The notes under the pieces are model-generated. The model did not search any database. It had not been told where the DNA came from and saw only the letters and a list, made by a program, of their open reading frames with translations. From assembly GCA_036874045.1 (NCBI GenBank), contig CM072335.1, positions 13,288,001 through 13,352,000 of the forward strand: 64,000 nucleotides of DNA. The letters run 5' to 3'. Shown in pieces: positions 46,806-58,942 of the stretch (position 1 is the first letter of the stretch; each line of letters begins with the position of its first letter). Source of the DNA: Cymodocea nodosa (Eukaryota; Streptophyta; Magnoliopsida; Alismatales; Cymodoceaceae). The translations under genes and the position numbers were made by a program.

Positions 46806-49064
46806 TCAACCCCTCCTAAGTATATCACTTATAACATTATATATTTTATCTCCTAGATGCCTAATATCATTTCTGATGTCGTTAAGTAGTGCATCTAAGT
46901 CAAGAGGTAGCTGGGTTTGCTGTTCTGCTTGAACTGAATAACTTTGTTATTGTTGTATATGGTCTGTATAATTAGGTTGTTGTTGATGTTGTCGTTGAGG
47001 TTTATGCATGGCCTAGAATTTTTGCAAATCTTTAATACTAAATGCTCTCATGCCTTTAGTTTCAAAGGGCTAGTCGGATAAAGTCAATTGGCTTGCAAGG
47101 ATTCTACATACAGCATCACCATAAAATAACTTAGAACTCATATGCTGTAGTTGAGACATAAAAGCATCAAACCAATTTATTTCAATTCTATTTAGCTAGC
47201 CATAAGTTGCATATAAATAACTTCTGCTGACTTCCAAATTGTGTCCAACTTTCTGAAATAAATTTGCATGCAATATATTTGCAATAAACCTTGCCTCTAC
47301 ATTCAGATTTTCCATTAATCTCATTTCAGAATATACATCTAGAATTTTTGATAAAGACTGAATGCTCCGTTCTAGTTGTCTTATCATGTCAAATCTGTTT
47401 GTAACAACAACACCGTCATTCTTTAATACTAAAACTTTAAAAATTAACTCAGGAGACAACATAAACTCCTATTCATTTATTTGAGCTTTCAAAAAATTTC
47501 CATTTTTGACCAGATTGCTATAAAAAGCTGCAATAAGCTCTATGTATTGCTTTCATTTCGTTCCTACTGGCAAGAATTTAATGAGGCCTTGAAACTCAAA
47601 CAGATCTCTTATTTCCATCAAATTTCTGAACTTTATTGAACGAGCATGCAGAATTTGACATGTAATCAGATTATTGTATTTTTGCAATGCTTCTTCAGAT
47701 CTAAAATGAATTGTATTACCTTGAATTTGTAATATTGTACACAAAGAAGGTGATACCTGAAGCTGTGATTTAGAGTTTAATTCATCTTCAGGAACTTCTT
47801 CAAAATGAATGTCATGTTGTTCCTCTTCCAAAATATTATCTTGAAGCTGCTAAGTAAGCTTGATTCTTCAGCTTCAACAGTGTTAGAAACATTGTTAATA
47901 TACTCAACATTCATCTGTTCAGTCTCTATAGAATGTTCAGAGTTCAATTTTTCCACAAATTCTACAGCTAGTGTATCTATCTGTAATTGTTCATTTTGTT
48001 CAACAGATATTTCCATTGATTCATGCTGTGAATTCTCAGACTCTGCTTCTATAGATTCTGAAGATGACTAGTTAACTTTTAGCTCTTCTGGAGTCTTAAC
48101 ATTTTCAATATCTGCTACTCCAGACAATTCAGCCTATGAACTAGTTAATACCTCAACATTGTCAATTATATTTGCAATAACTTGTTCAATGTTAGGTGCC
48201 TGATGCTCTGATTTGTCAATTTCTACATCATCAGGATTTGTTCTAATAGAAAAACTTGAGCTTATATTTGACTTGTATTTCTTCTCAAGCTTTCTAGCAA
48301 GGGAAAATAAAGTCTCATTATCTTCATCAGTTTCAGTGTGTTCGAAAATGATGAGTTTATCAGATGCACAATACGGTACAATGTCTAAACATACATTGTC
48401 CTTTGGAAATAAATTTTCATCTGATTGTCCTTTTCCAATAGACTTTTTTTCTTTAGACATAATTTTTTTGATTTTTCTTCTTCTATAACATTTCTGTTTC
48501 TCCTCTTCAAGTATTGCTGTTTTCTTTTTAGATTGCTCTATAAAAGTTTTCTGCTTTAATTCTTCTAAGACACTTTATTGCAACGGCCTTTTGAAGACTG
48601 TCAACTTTTGTTTTGTCTACAGCAATATTTGATTCTACTTGTTTTGAATATAAAGGAGTAGGGATAGTTGATTCATGCTCTTCCTCAAATGCATGTAGTC
48701 TTGTACCGTTTATAGGAGTTTGAGGAGTTCTATTTGATGAACCTACATCTTTCTCCAAATATTTTGCATACTATTCCAAAAATGCAATCTCAGCACATTT
48801 TATTCTGTATTCTCTATCAAATTTACTTCGAATCCCCATGTATGTAATACTAGCATCAGTATTTTGGAGTTCTTGTCTAACTTCATTTAGTATACCTTCA
48901 GGAAAGAAATATTCACTATAAATTTCTACTAACCTTTTGTCTACTCAAAATATTTTCTTGAACCAAGTACGTGGAACTTCATCATTCTCTATTTCTTTTC
49001 CTTTTGCATCTCCTCTACTTTTGCCTTTTCCTCTGCCACGACCTTTGTAGAACTTGGAGACCAT
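46806..49064 (-). pseudogene. accessory ORF of element B2 (most complete Copia copy)
   Basis: ATG at 49064 (MVSKFYKG, then a Gly/Arg/Lys tract) and a stop at 46806 (end ISDILRRG) frame about 750 codons with several stops. Parts in order: charged N-terminal domain (MGIRSKFDREYR), Ser/Glu/Asp-rich linker (48460-47777), FRNLMEIRDLFEFQGLIKFL (47831-47553), VLVLKNDG, then LNVEARFIANILHANLFQKV and YLYATYG (47462-47196), and a His/Gln-rich tail. The C-terminal half matches the E2 and Gypsy proteins. It sits after pol, where Sireviruses carry an env-like ORF. No transmembrane segment was noticed, so an envelope role is not supported. Confidence 0.78.
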
Positions 49065-50652
49065 CGTCCCAGGTTATAACAACAACAAGCGGGAAAGATT
49101 TTCTTGACAAAGTTTACAAATAACTTAAGTGCCCATGTAATAAGTGTTTAAATAGGGTTTTTAGGCGTATAACTCAACGTGAACAGAAGTCGGATTTAGA
49201 AATTAAATAAATATTGAATAAAATTTATTCAATCGAAGTGCACGAAATATTCAAGTATAACTCCTTGAGTTAACTAACCTAACGAGTAAAACGCTATCTA
49301 GAGGAAGTTTTACACGTTACCTTATTTAACATAACGTCTAGTTAGTACACCAATTTTCGGATGCTTCCAACTGAAACGTTTCAAAAACAACACACATGCT
49401 AAACTTAACATTATCTTGAGAACATTGTAATCTATTTGAACATTTTGTCCTTTGAATCTAAAATAGTTTGTATGTCTTTTTAAATTATTTCATCAAGATT
49501 TTAAGAGGACATTAATTTAGATTAACTAAGACTTGTATTCTAAATTATATTAATCTGTTTTCGACATTGTGAATCCTCCCCCTACAAATATACTTCAAAT
49601 ATATTCAATCAAAATACAAAATATGCTTGTAGTGACAATAGATGTTAAGTATAACTATACTTTTAATTTTTCTTTTCAGAGACTTCCGTTATCCTCACAT
49701 TATCAAAAATGATTTCCAAAATAAATTCCTACTATATATGAATCAAGACATAACTGTGAACTCAATGTGATTAATTCAAGGAGAATAAAAGAATGTATCT
49801 CAAATAAATGTTTTCAAAGGTACTAATGTTGATTCAATAAATCAGTAGTCATATTGGTAGAAACTATATGTGATTCAAAGATATCTGTAATTAATGAAAC
49901 AACATTTTTTTTTTTTTTTCAAAATAGTGAATATTGATAATTTTCTTTAAAAGTTAGTTTGAAAAGCTTGAATCATACAAGAGCTTTCTAATGTACCTAT
50001 GTAATGAGCTTTTAGTCAACAATCCCAAATCTGATCAAGACCTTAGGTTGCTAAATTCAAAAAATCCTTTTTCAGGACAACAATCCTTACATACCTATCT
50101 ACTCAAGTACAAAAGGCTCGTGATCAAACTTATCAATAAACTCTCAAAGATTTTCACTTTGTAAGCACTTTTCATTTTAAGCACAGTATATATGTATTCC
50201 ATTAATACAGATGCAATGAAACACAAATCTCATACAATTTTTACTTCTATGATTGTACTGAGAATATGAATCAGTTTCAATAAGCTTATACTTTTGATTA
50301 ATAGTTTAAGATGAGTTACATATAACTTATTCTACAAGTTTAATCAATTAAGTCAAATTTATGCATGATCATATGCATTTTCCTTGATTCAAAGAAAATA
50401 TTTAATCAAAATTTCAGAATGTCAGAAGTATTTAATGTTTTTCATTTTCACTTCCACTTAAAATCGTAAAAACCATTAAAATTGATAAACTACTTAAAAT
50501 CAATAAGATACTACTATGATTTTACAATAAATACATAGTATCTTAAGCACCAGTTTAGATATTACTTTAGATATTTATAATAAGTATATAATATCTATGA
50601 GGTGAACAACATCATCAATAATATTTATCTTTTTATGTGGAGTTTAAGCATT
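49065..50652 (-). other. post-pol spacer of B2 with promoter-like elements
   Basis: Closely matches the B spacer (3258-4850). Minus strand: TATA-like CTATTTAAAC near 49146-49156, about 85 bp before the accessory ATG; LTR-type motifs (GAGTTAACTAACCTAACGAG) near 49260-49290; purine run TAGGGGGAGG at 49575-49584. No coding region is seen. Confidence 0.55.
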
Positions 50653-51300
50653 TTACACATCACATAGCCTACAAATACCTAAATTTAATCTAATGTTGCA
50701 GAATGTATTTCGTCTAAAGGTTTTGTAAATATATCAGCTAATTGATTTTTACTAGAAACAAATTCTAATTTAATTTTTCCTTTAATTACGTTATGTCTTA
50801 GAAAATGATGTCTAACCTCTATATGCTTTGCTCTTGAATGTAATACCGGATTTTTGGAAAGATTTATATACCCAATCCTTCTATGCCACAGATATGCATC
50901 ACTAGTTTCAGCTAGCAAATATGAATTTAAATCAATTGCACTAGAAGGTAAAGATAAAGTACATACAGAACCTTTTCTTTTAGCAATAAACTTAATTTCA
51001 TCTGTATTTTTATCAATTATTTTGCATACATTATCTTCAAACACTACATAATATCCATTTTCAGTTAGTTTTATGACACTCAGCAAATTAAATCCTACAT
51101 TTTCTACATATAGTACATTCGAAATAACACAAGTAGGTGTTATTTGAACATTGCCCATACCTATGATTTTATCTTTGCTTTTGTTTCCAAATATTACACT
51201 TCCTTTCATGGTATTTCTAAAATTTTGTAGTAGACTTTTTTGTCCGGTCATGTGACTTGACGCTCCACTGTCTAAGATCCATTTTGATATTGTTTCCTCC
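50653..51300 (-). pseudogene. pol: protease/pre-integrase fused to RNase H tail by deletion, B2
   Basis: An open frame of 188 residues (51251-50685) reads [62 protein letters not shown], then jumps in frame to [20 protein letters not shown] and [11 protein letters not shown], the last part of RNase H. The protease site [13 protein letters not shown] starts just upstream. In B about 2.4 kb of integrase and RT lie between these parts. The fusion lies in an ATTTAT shared by both sides. The natural pol stop is at 50653. Confidence 0.85.
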
Positions 51301-53551
51301 TACAACACAAATTAAGAAAAAAATTTTCTTGGTACCCAATGTTGTTGAGGACCAAGTTCATTAAACGCATATTTCTTCTTTTTGTTTAAAAATAGTTTAA
51401 CATTATCATTTATATTCTTATTAATTGTAAGTACTATTGATTTATCATTAGCTTCATACTCACATATAGCATTATTGCTTTTACAATCATTCTTTTTGTT
51501 TTTAGATGTAGTATAATCAAGACCAAATGGATTTTTATCAGATTTTAATTTATTTTGGTCATGCTCATACATTTCAGTAAGTTCATACCAAGATTTTGTA
51601 CTTGTATTAACATTTTCCGTAATTACAAAATCTTTTTCTGCACAATAATTTTTAGTTTTATCACATGCAAAATGAGTAATTGGTCTAATACCAGTGTATT
51701 GAATTACATGCTCAGGTTTCTGAATTTTAAGTTTACTACAATTGTTTGAAATTTTAGAAACATTAGAAACTGAATTTCCAAAACAAGAAACAAGATTTTT
51801 AGAAACATTAATCATGTTAGAAGTATAATTTGACAAATCACATTGATTTATATTATTACTACATGATTCATCCCTTGAAGTACCTACTTCTACATATTTA
51901 TTTCCTTGTTTCATAATAAAAGGAATTTTAGTCTTAGATTTACTTGAACTGCAACTAATAAATCCTTTATTGGCTTGAAATTTAGGATAATCAAATCCTA
52001 AGCCAAATTTATAAGACACCGTAGGGGTACTAGTTAGTTTGTCTTACTTAGTTTGACTTAAATTCCATTTCTCAATGATAGAATTTAAATCTAGCTCTCT
52101 CAGTTTTAATTTATCTATCTCTAATTCAAGTTCATTTATATTGTTTCTCAACATTTCATTTTCAGATTCTATCTTTAATTTTTCAGCATTTATATTCTGT
52201 ATTTGTTCATGCAAGATACATTCATTAAATTTAAATTTTTGCAAATCTCTAGCATGATTTTCATTATCACATTTAAACTTTTCTAAAGTAGTAGACAGGA
52301 AACAATTTTCTTCTTCCATAATGGATGAAGATTTTCTAATATTCTTATTTTCCAGTTTACATACTTTAAGTTTTTGTAATAATGCATGATAAGCACAAAA
52401 TAATTCATCAAAGTTGAAATCTGAATGACTTTTAGGATCAAATATTACCTCAGACTCATCTGCCATGAAGCACACATGAGCAACGTCTTCTAACTCTTAT
52501 TCTCCTTCTGAATGTGAAGATTTTGATGCTGATTCTTCAGATTCAGACTCTTCAGACGTGTCATCCCATGTGACCTTCAAAGTCTTTTTCTTGTAAAACT
52601 TTTTCTGAGTTTTCTAAGCTGTCTTCTTTTGATTTGTCCTACTTTGCTTTTCATTTTTCCTCATAGGACAATTTGGAGAAAGATGTCTAGGTTTCTTACA
52701 GTTGTAACATACGTACTTTCTAGATGAAGAATTATTGTCATTCAGTGATTTTGACGTTGAGGGTTTATCATATTTGTTCCTTTGCTGTTTCCTAGCTTTC
52801 CATGCTTTCTTGAATTTCCTAGTCAGCAAAATAAAATCCTTGTCAGAATTAGTAGATATATTAGAATCTAAATTAATTCCAAAGGCTATTTCTTTCTTCA
52901 TTTTTAGTTTGTTGTGACTCAGTGATTCATTTAATTGAACTTCATAAGCTGTTAAGTTACCTATAAGTTCATTCATAGTATAAACATTTAAATCTCGTGA
53001 TTCCTCAATTGATGTTACTTTCTGAGACCACTTAGGGATCTAAGAATTTTCCTCACCAAATCTTTCTATTCAAAATTCTTTCCTAAACATTTTAAAGAGT
53101 TTATGATATCAAGAAATTTGGAAAACATCTCAGAAATATTTTCGTCTTCATGCATCTTAAAGAATTCATACTTATGAATCAACATGTTTATTTTAGTCTC
53201 TTTAACTTGAGATGTACCTTCATGTGAAACTTCTAATGCATGCCACACCTCATAAGCAAATTTATATGCCGACACTTTACTGAATTGTTCATAACTCAAT
53301 GCATAAAATAAAATATTTAAGCCCTTAGCATTTAGAGTTTCATTTTCTTTTTTAGTAATTGTCCATGTATCATAGGGAGTAGTTATCGGAGTATATGGTT
53401 TAGAAATCATGAACTACAACTTATGATCTATACTTTGAAGAAAAACAGTCATCCTATATTTCCAATATTCAAAATGTATTCCATCAAATAAAGGAGGACA
53501 ATTAAGATTTTGGCATTCATATAAAGAAAAATTACCATTTCTAGTAGCCAT
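51301..53551 (-). pseudogene. gag: gag of element B2
   Basis: ATG at 53551 (MATRNGNFSLYECQNLN). A stop near 53417 precedes the open piece 53410-53066 (VWHALEVSHEGTSQVKETKI). 52976-52614 carries an intact zinc knuckle CYNCKKPRHLSPNC. 52475-52044 and 52019-51312 are long coiled-coil and Asn/Lys-rich regions up to the protease. The uninterrupted sequence at 51745-51775 is the empty site of the Harbinger insertion in B. Frames are broken in about four places. Confidence 0.85.
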
Positions 53552-53751
53552 CTTACCTTAGATTTTTTAACCTATTTGATTTTAAACAGTCTAAAAACTT
53601 TAAAACAACTTGAGCCTTAAATCAAGAAAGTTAAACGTATGATTAGATATTAATTTCTGTTTAAAAACAAGGAAGGTAGAATAAGCAATGATATTAAATA
53701 AGTTAGTATCGATTTTATATCAAAGATTATTAACAATGCTCTGATACCACT

Positions 53752-55473
53752 TGTAGGATCGTATGGCTATACAAGAGAGGGGTGAATTGTGTATTTTTAA
53801 TATTTTCTGACATATAACTAAAACTTTAAAACTCAAAAACAAGTTGAGACATTGTTTTCATAAAATCATATTTATTCAAGGTTTCAATTACAATATACAA
53901 TTTAATTCTCCTCAGAAATTGTAGATGCAATTATATCTCGATACCATGTATCATCTAAACAATTTCATAACTACAAACAGAGAAAACTAATTTGCAGAAT
54001 TTAAAACATTTCTCCCTGTTTGAGATCTTTCTTCTTCTTCTTTTTCTTCTTCAGCAATTCTTCAGTGACGAATATCTTGTCTTTCTCTGCTTCACCGAAT
54101 TTGATTTCTTCTAATACTTCAAATCTTCAGCGACATATATAATACCTTTTTCTGCTTCACTAAATTTTCTTCCACTTGAGAGATTTTCCTCGAGAAGGTG
54201 TTTTTGATCCCTGAGAAAGATTTTTCTTTTGGTGTGTAGGGATAGTTTGATACTTGAAAAGATTTTTTGTTTTGTGTGCAAGGATAGTTTGATCAATGAG
54301 AATTCTATACCTTTTATACTGTATCTTCATTTCATGCATATCCTTTACGTTTAACCACTACTAGTTTTCCACTTCTCCATGTCTTTTCTTTTTCCTTCAT
54401 CAAAACACACACATTCTAACCCATGTTTATATTTCAAATTTTCTTTAATCATCAGTCCTAGATCTCTGAAAAATTTCCTGCAAAATAAACTTTCTCATCC
54501 AAAATCTTTCATTAAGCGTAATAAGAAGTCATTACTTTAATGTTAACTAAACAAGTAACACAAGTATATATATATATAACTTAACGTTTCTAACTTAACG
54601 AGTTCCTCATGTGTCATTTCACGTGACAAGTACTATAGCTAACTCAATGAACTAAGTCTGTGGTGTTATGCTAACTCAATGAACTAGCTTAACCTTTCTT
54701 TCAGAAGGTTAAACGATAATTCACCGAAAACAGTTTAAGTTTCGGATAGTTACAATTGTAAGTCATCGAAATACTCTTTATAACATAAAACTAGTGAGAC
54801 GCGTGTCAAGACCTGAAAACTTGACTTAAGTTACCTTTTAGATAGTTACGACTGTAAGTCTCCGAAAAAGCTTTAACTCATCGATTTAGTAATAAACAAA
54901 TGTTTTTATAATAAGAATTTTACCACGTGCAAAAAATAACAACTTAAGTTTATAACGCTAACCTAACGCATTGCCTTAATGTTCAATATAGCAACTCAAT
55001 GTGTTTAATTATGTTAACTTAACGAGTTAAACATGTGCACCTCACGTGATACAATACAACATTCGTAACTTATAATTTCACCACGTGTATAACACTAACT
55101 TAACGAGTTATCACGTGACCTATTTTAACCTTTAGGCCTCTAACTTAACGAGTTCTCATGTGACCTCTATACAAACAAAACTCTAACTTAACGAGTTGTC
55201 TAAACGTGCACTGTTCATGATACAGAAGTTATAACTTTAAAACATATCATGCTATTCAATAAAAACACACGTTAACTTAACGTTTAGTTAAATGAGAAAT
55301 TAATGCAACGAAATGACTAGTTATTAACTTCAGATCCAATACAAACAAGTGTTTATGCTAGTAAGTTTTTTCTGTATTAATTGATGATTTTAATTTCTTT
55401 TCACAAGCAATAGTAATTGAGCAAATATGATTATATTCATTCAGCACACATCATCAAAACAAAATACTCAACA
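53752..55473 (-). repeat. 5' LTR of element B2
   Basis: 1722 bp, TGTAGGATCG to ACTCAACA, next to the primer site ACTGATACCACT complement. TATA box (minus) at 54310-54318. Its U3 has the same TAACTTAACGAGTT motifs and CACGTG cores as other B LTRs. Confidence 0.93.
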
Positions 55474-56608
55474 AACATGATTGAAAAGTAGTAACAAATG
55501 GAATAAACGTGTTAGTCGAAGCAAACTTTTTAAGCATAATTCTTCTTGCTATTAATTCTATTTTAATGTAGTTTGTGTTCCTTCTTAATTTGTAAACTTG
55601 CAGTATGTTATCAATACTAAATACAAGTGTATTACCATTAATGAAATGAAATGCAGAAAGGGATCCTTTTCGATTCCAAGATAATGTAGCTGTTATTATT
55701 TCTACATCTATTTCAATATATTCTTCTTCCCACTTCCATTCATTTATGTCTTTCATAATCCATATTTGAAATTTCATCAATTCATCCCACCATCTTATTA
55801 GACATAAAGTAGTATCATCATATTCATTATACCACATCCCTATTTGAATTTTATCATATTCTGCAGATGGTGGTTTAGCTATTTCTCTCGGTATAGGCAA
55901 AATTTCTATATAGTCATTATCATAACTATCTATGCTTACTATGTATAAATCAGATTTAAATGTAATTGATATATCTATGACTAGATATATATATCCATCA
56001 AGTATGACATGTATGCTGTTAATTAATGATTTCTGTCCTAGATATATCATAGTGTTTTCAGTCCAAGATATATTCAGAAAATTATACACACTTAAGCATA
56101 AATCTTTATCCCAATTTCCAATAGGTCTCCAATAATATAATTTTTCAGGAATGGTCAAATTTTTATCAGAAAACATTAAAGATGACCCACAATTTTCAGT
56201 TGGTACTTCATATCTATTAGGCCTTCCTATATTTCATTCTTCTCTTGTGAGAGGATTTCTAATCAAAATATCATGTAACAGAATTGCATACCTTGGTTTG
56301 GTTCTGTATATAATTAATCCTTCATCCATCCCCATAATATGATCTATTCCTACTAATGTATTAGGTGGAATTCCAACAGTTTCTTCCATATTCAGATATT
56401 CATAGCTAATTGAACTACGATTAAATAACTTCCATAAAAATCCATCTCTAATCTTAGTCATTTTTGCAGCTTGTAGTCTATGAAAATATTTTTCTCTAAC
56501 ACAGTCTTTAATATCCTTTGATACACAACACAATCTACATAGATCTTTAGCTGACAAGTTACTCAGTACTTCCCTTAGTGCATTCAGCGGTAATTTTATA
56601 AATTCCAT
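55454..56608 (-). pseudogene. F-box protein gene, one premature stop, 3' end cut by B2
   Basis: ATG at 56608 gives an N-terminal F-box (LPLNALREVLSNLSAKDLCR, LCCVSKDIKDCV). A long C-terminal part has the pattern of an F-box-associated domain (YDKIQIGMWYNEYD, LCLIRWWDELMKFQIWIMKD, SWNRKGSLSAFHFING, ILQVYKLRR). A single in-frame TGA at 56234-56236 splits it; after it the same frame continues to 55480. B2 enters at 55474-55478; reading across the empty site the protein would end two codons later (FQSYS then TAA). With B2 present it ends a few codons inside the LTR at 55454. F-box proteins give substrate specificity to SCF ubiquitin ligases. No introns. About 376 codons, normal for this class. 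Confidence 0.8.
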
Positions 56609-56811
56609 TTGTTGATTCTGTATAACATAAACAAAAATTCAGTAAAGACAAAAATTAACATAACTACTTCACACCCTCGTGGAGATAGGTCATAACTCAA
56701 CAAATTAAATTCGTTGAGTTAAGGAATAACTCTACGATACTATTAACTATAAGTAAACTTACATTTTTTTTTTCTTACTATATTATACATAGTTACTTCA
56801 GTTATACTACT
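56609..56811. other. short spacer between Gypsy gag and F-box gene
   Basis: About 200 bp with a TAACTCAACAAATTAAATTC motif (56692-56738) very similar to 44174-44220 on the other side of the F-box gene. No gene is seen. Confidence 0.45.
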
Positions 56812-57804
56812 TCATTCAACTACTCTTCTAGAGGAGGTATCAATTTCATTAACAGTTCTATTGACAGGGTTAGGTATTACTTGTATTGGCAATCCTTCAA
56901 TAGGTCTAACTTCCATTGATTCCTTCTGTCTAAGTGGTATGTTTCTATTTTGATTTTGAATTGTAGCATTTCCAAATACAAGATCTAGACGATTGTTTAA
57001 TTGTTGGATTATCTTTTCTAATTTCTCTATTCTAGATCCTTGTTTAATTAATACTTCATAACTTATATTCTTGTCATTTATATTTTCTCCTCCCTAGAAA
57101 TTGTTATTTCTCTATTCTAGATTCTTGTTCAATTAATACTTCATAACTTATATTCTTCAGCCAAGTTTTCCCACTGTGTAGTTCTTTTTGCAAAGTTTTC
57201 TAAATATGCCCATGCTTCTTCGCTACATAATTTTAAAAATCCATTCTGACAAGTAGATTCTAATAAAGATTTTGTTGAAACAACTATGCCTTCATAAATT
57301 ATACCTATTAATTGTGCTTTACTCATTGCATGATGTGGACATTGAGTTAGTAAATCTTTAAATCTTTCAAAATATTTCCAGAATGATTCTCCCTGTTTTT
57401 GGCTACACATTAATATTTCTTTTTTCTTTTTAATCATCTGATGTGTTGGATAATATTTTTCTAGAAAAACAGAGCAAAATTCAGTCCATGCAGAAATTGA
57501 ATCAGGCGACAGAGTATATAACCATCTTTTAGTTGTGTCTTTTAAAGCAAAAGGGATATATCTAAGTTTAATAGCATTTATACTCATGTTTGACATTTTC
57601 ATCATTTGACAAACTTCGTTAAATTCTCTAAGGAAATAATAGGCATCCTCTCTTTCTAATCCATGAAAATGTGGCAATTAACTAATATAATTAGATTTCA
57701 GTTCAAACTTATCTCCCTCAAAGTTTGGCAATCATACATGAAGGTTCATCAACTAATTCAGGATACAAAATTTTCCTTCATGGTTTTTCTATTGGAGCAG
57801 CCAT
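56812..57804 (-). pseudogene. gag: Gypsy-type gag fragment
   Basis: The 178-residue open frame (57677-57141) has the retrotransposon gag core: PHFHGLEREDAYYFLREFNE, IKLRYIPFALKDTTKRWLYT, FLEKYYPTHQMIKKKKEI, SFWKYFERFKDLLTQCPHHA, LIGIIYEGI. It is the Athila/Tat type of plant Gypsy. Upstream (to ATG 57804) LYPELVDEPSCMIAKL and FELKSNYIS form the N-terminus with stops. Downstream a coiled-coil (GSRIEKLEKIIQQLNNRLDL) leads to a stop at 56812. An 85-bp tandem duplication (57024-57157) shifts the frame. Pol does not follow; the F-box gene does. Confidence 0.82.
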
Positions 57805-58942
57805 ATTTTCATTCTCTTTTAAAGAAAGGTTAGCTACACCCCTAAGGATTTCGTTAAAGTCCAATTCAGAAAATGTTTCAGTACGCCTCTATGTTGAATA
57901 CTCCTAGGTAGGTGTTCTTACTAATCATTTAATGCTAAGAGAATGAGTCCATGTGCTTATAAACTCTTAACATATAGTAAAATAGCAGAAGATTAATTAC
58001 ATATCAGTCTGAAGCTTTCTATTCAGTAAATAGTTGTTGACAGATGAAGTTGAATCAGCTGCTTCTCCTTCCAGTTCCCCAATGAATTCTCTTTTCTTTC
58101 AAAAGTGCAGGTAACTAATAAATAACATTCTGTTCTATATTTATAATGCACGTCCGTAAAGCAAATAAATCTCGTTGCAAGAACGTGTCTTGTAATGTGC
58201 AGTGTGGTTCCTATTTTTCTAGGTACGTGTGCCACTTATAATCTCAAATTTTAGTAATTGCTAAACCCACGAAGTTTTATTCGTGGTTAAAAAGAATAAC
58301 TGTTTAGCTTAATCCACGAACTAACCTCGTTGAGTTACAGTTAACTCAACGGACTAGCTCTGATTACTATTGCTAACTCCACGGACTAACTTTGTTGTGT
58401 TACAGATAACTCAATGGAGTGACCTTATATTATATTATTGACCTCGTGGAGTTAAGTTTAACTCAACGAACTAAGTTCGTTGAGTTAACACTTGGCAAAT
58501 TTCTAAAACTCACTCCTCGTACTAACTTCTATGTTTTTCTCTCCTACATTCTATTAACTTAAATAAAGTTCAATACATGTCATTAATGCAGCATTCTAAT
58601 TAAAACTCATTTAAATCTAAATATTATATAAATATTTAACTTGCAGTTCATTTCATGTTTTGCAAAATTTATATTTTACTTTGCAGCATGCAGATATTTT
58701 CAAGCATTAATCAATTATCTTTCATTTAATCCTGTCATTCAACAAATTGTAAATCTTTTAAATAATCTTGCATAATGTTCCACAAATTATATAATATTCA
58801 ATATAGTTCATCTATTTCATCATTCTCAAACACGAATGAAAAATATATCTGAAAAACATATATTCATTAATATGAATAATTTACATTACAATTAATCAAA
58901 TATTTTTCATACAAATATATACAAGTAGACGAACAATACAAT
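57805..58942 (-). other. non-coding region between Gypsy gag fragment and Gypsy accessory ORF
   Basis: About 1.1 kb, probably LTR and untranslated sequence of Gypsy elements, though no clean LTR ends or primer site were recognised. 58280-58500 holds a cluster of GTTGAGTTA/TAACTCAACG motifs, including the palindrome AACTCAACGAACTAAGTTCG with its partner strand continuing to 58490. The open frame 58235-58023 shows no family features. Confidence 0.45.

Larger units (their letters stand above)
44553..55473 (-). mobile_element. Sirevirus-type Copia element B2, both LTRs present
   Basis: LTRs lie at 44553-46304 and 53752-55473, with target duplications AATAT (44548-44552) and AACAT (55474-55478), one mismatch. 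Minus-strand order: 5' LTR, primer site (about 53739-53751), gag, protease, a fused pre-integrase/RNase H, spacer, accessory ORF, PPT, 3' LTR. Integrase and RT were removed by a deletion, so it is non-autonomous. It inserted two codons before the original stop of the F-box gene. Confidence 0.93.

Noticed and set aside
47805-48488. Plus-strand frames at 47805-48071 and 48213-48488
   Set aside because: They are antisense to the accessory ORF of B2, and their Ser/Ile-rich content mirrors its Glu/Asp-rich linker.
46806-49064. Envelope protein
   Set aside because: The position fits an env-like ORF, but no signal peptide, fusion peptide or transmembrane segment was seen, and the C-terminal domain matches other accessory ORFs.
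58023-58235. Small gene between the Gypsy parts
   Set aside because: A 70-residue frame without known motifs lies in probable LTR or leader sequence; no support for coding.
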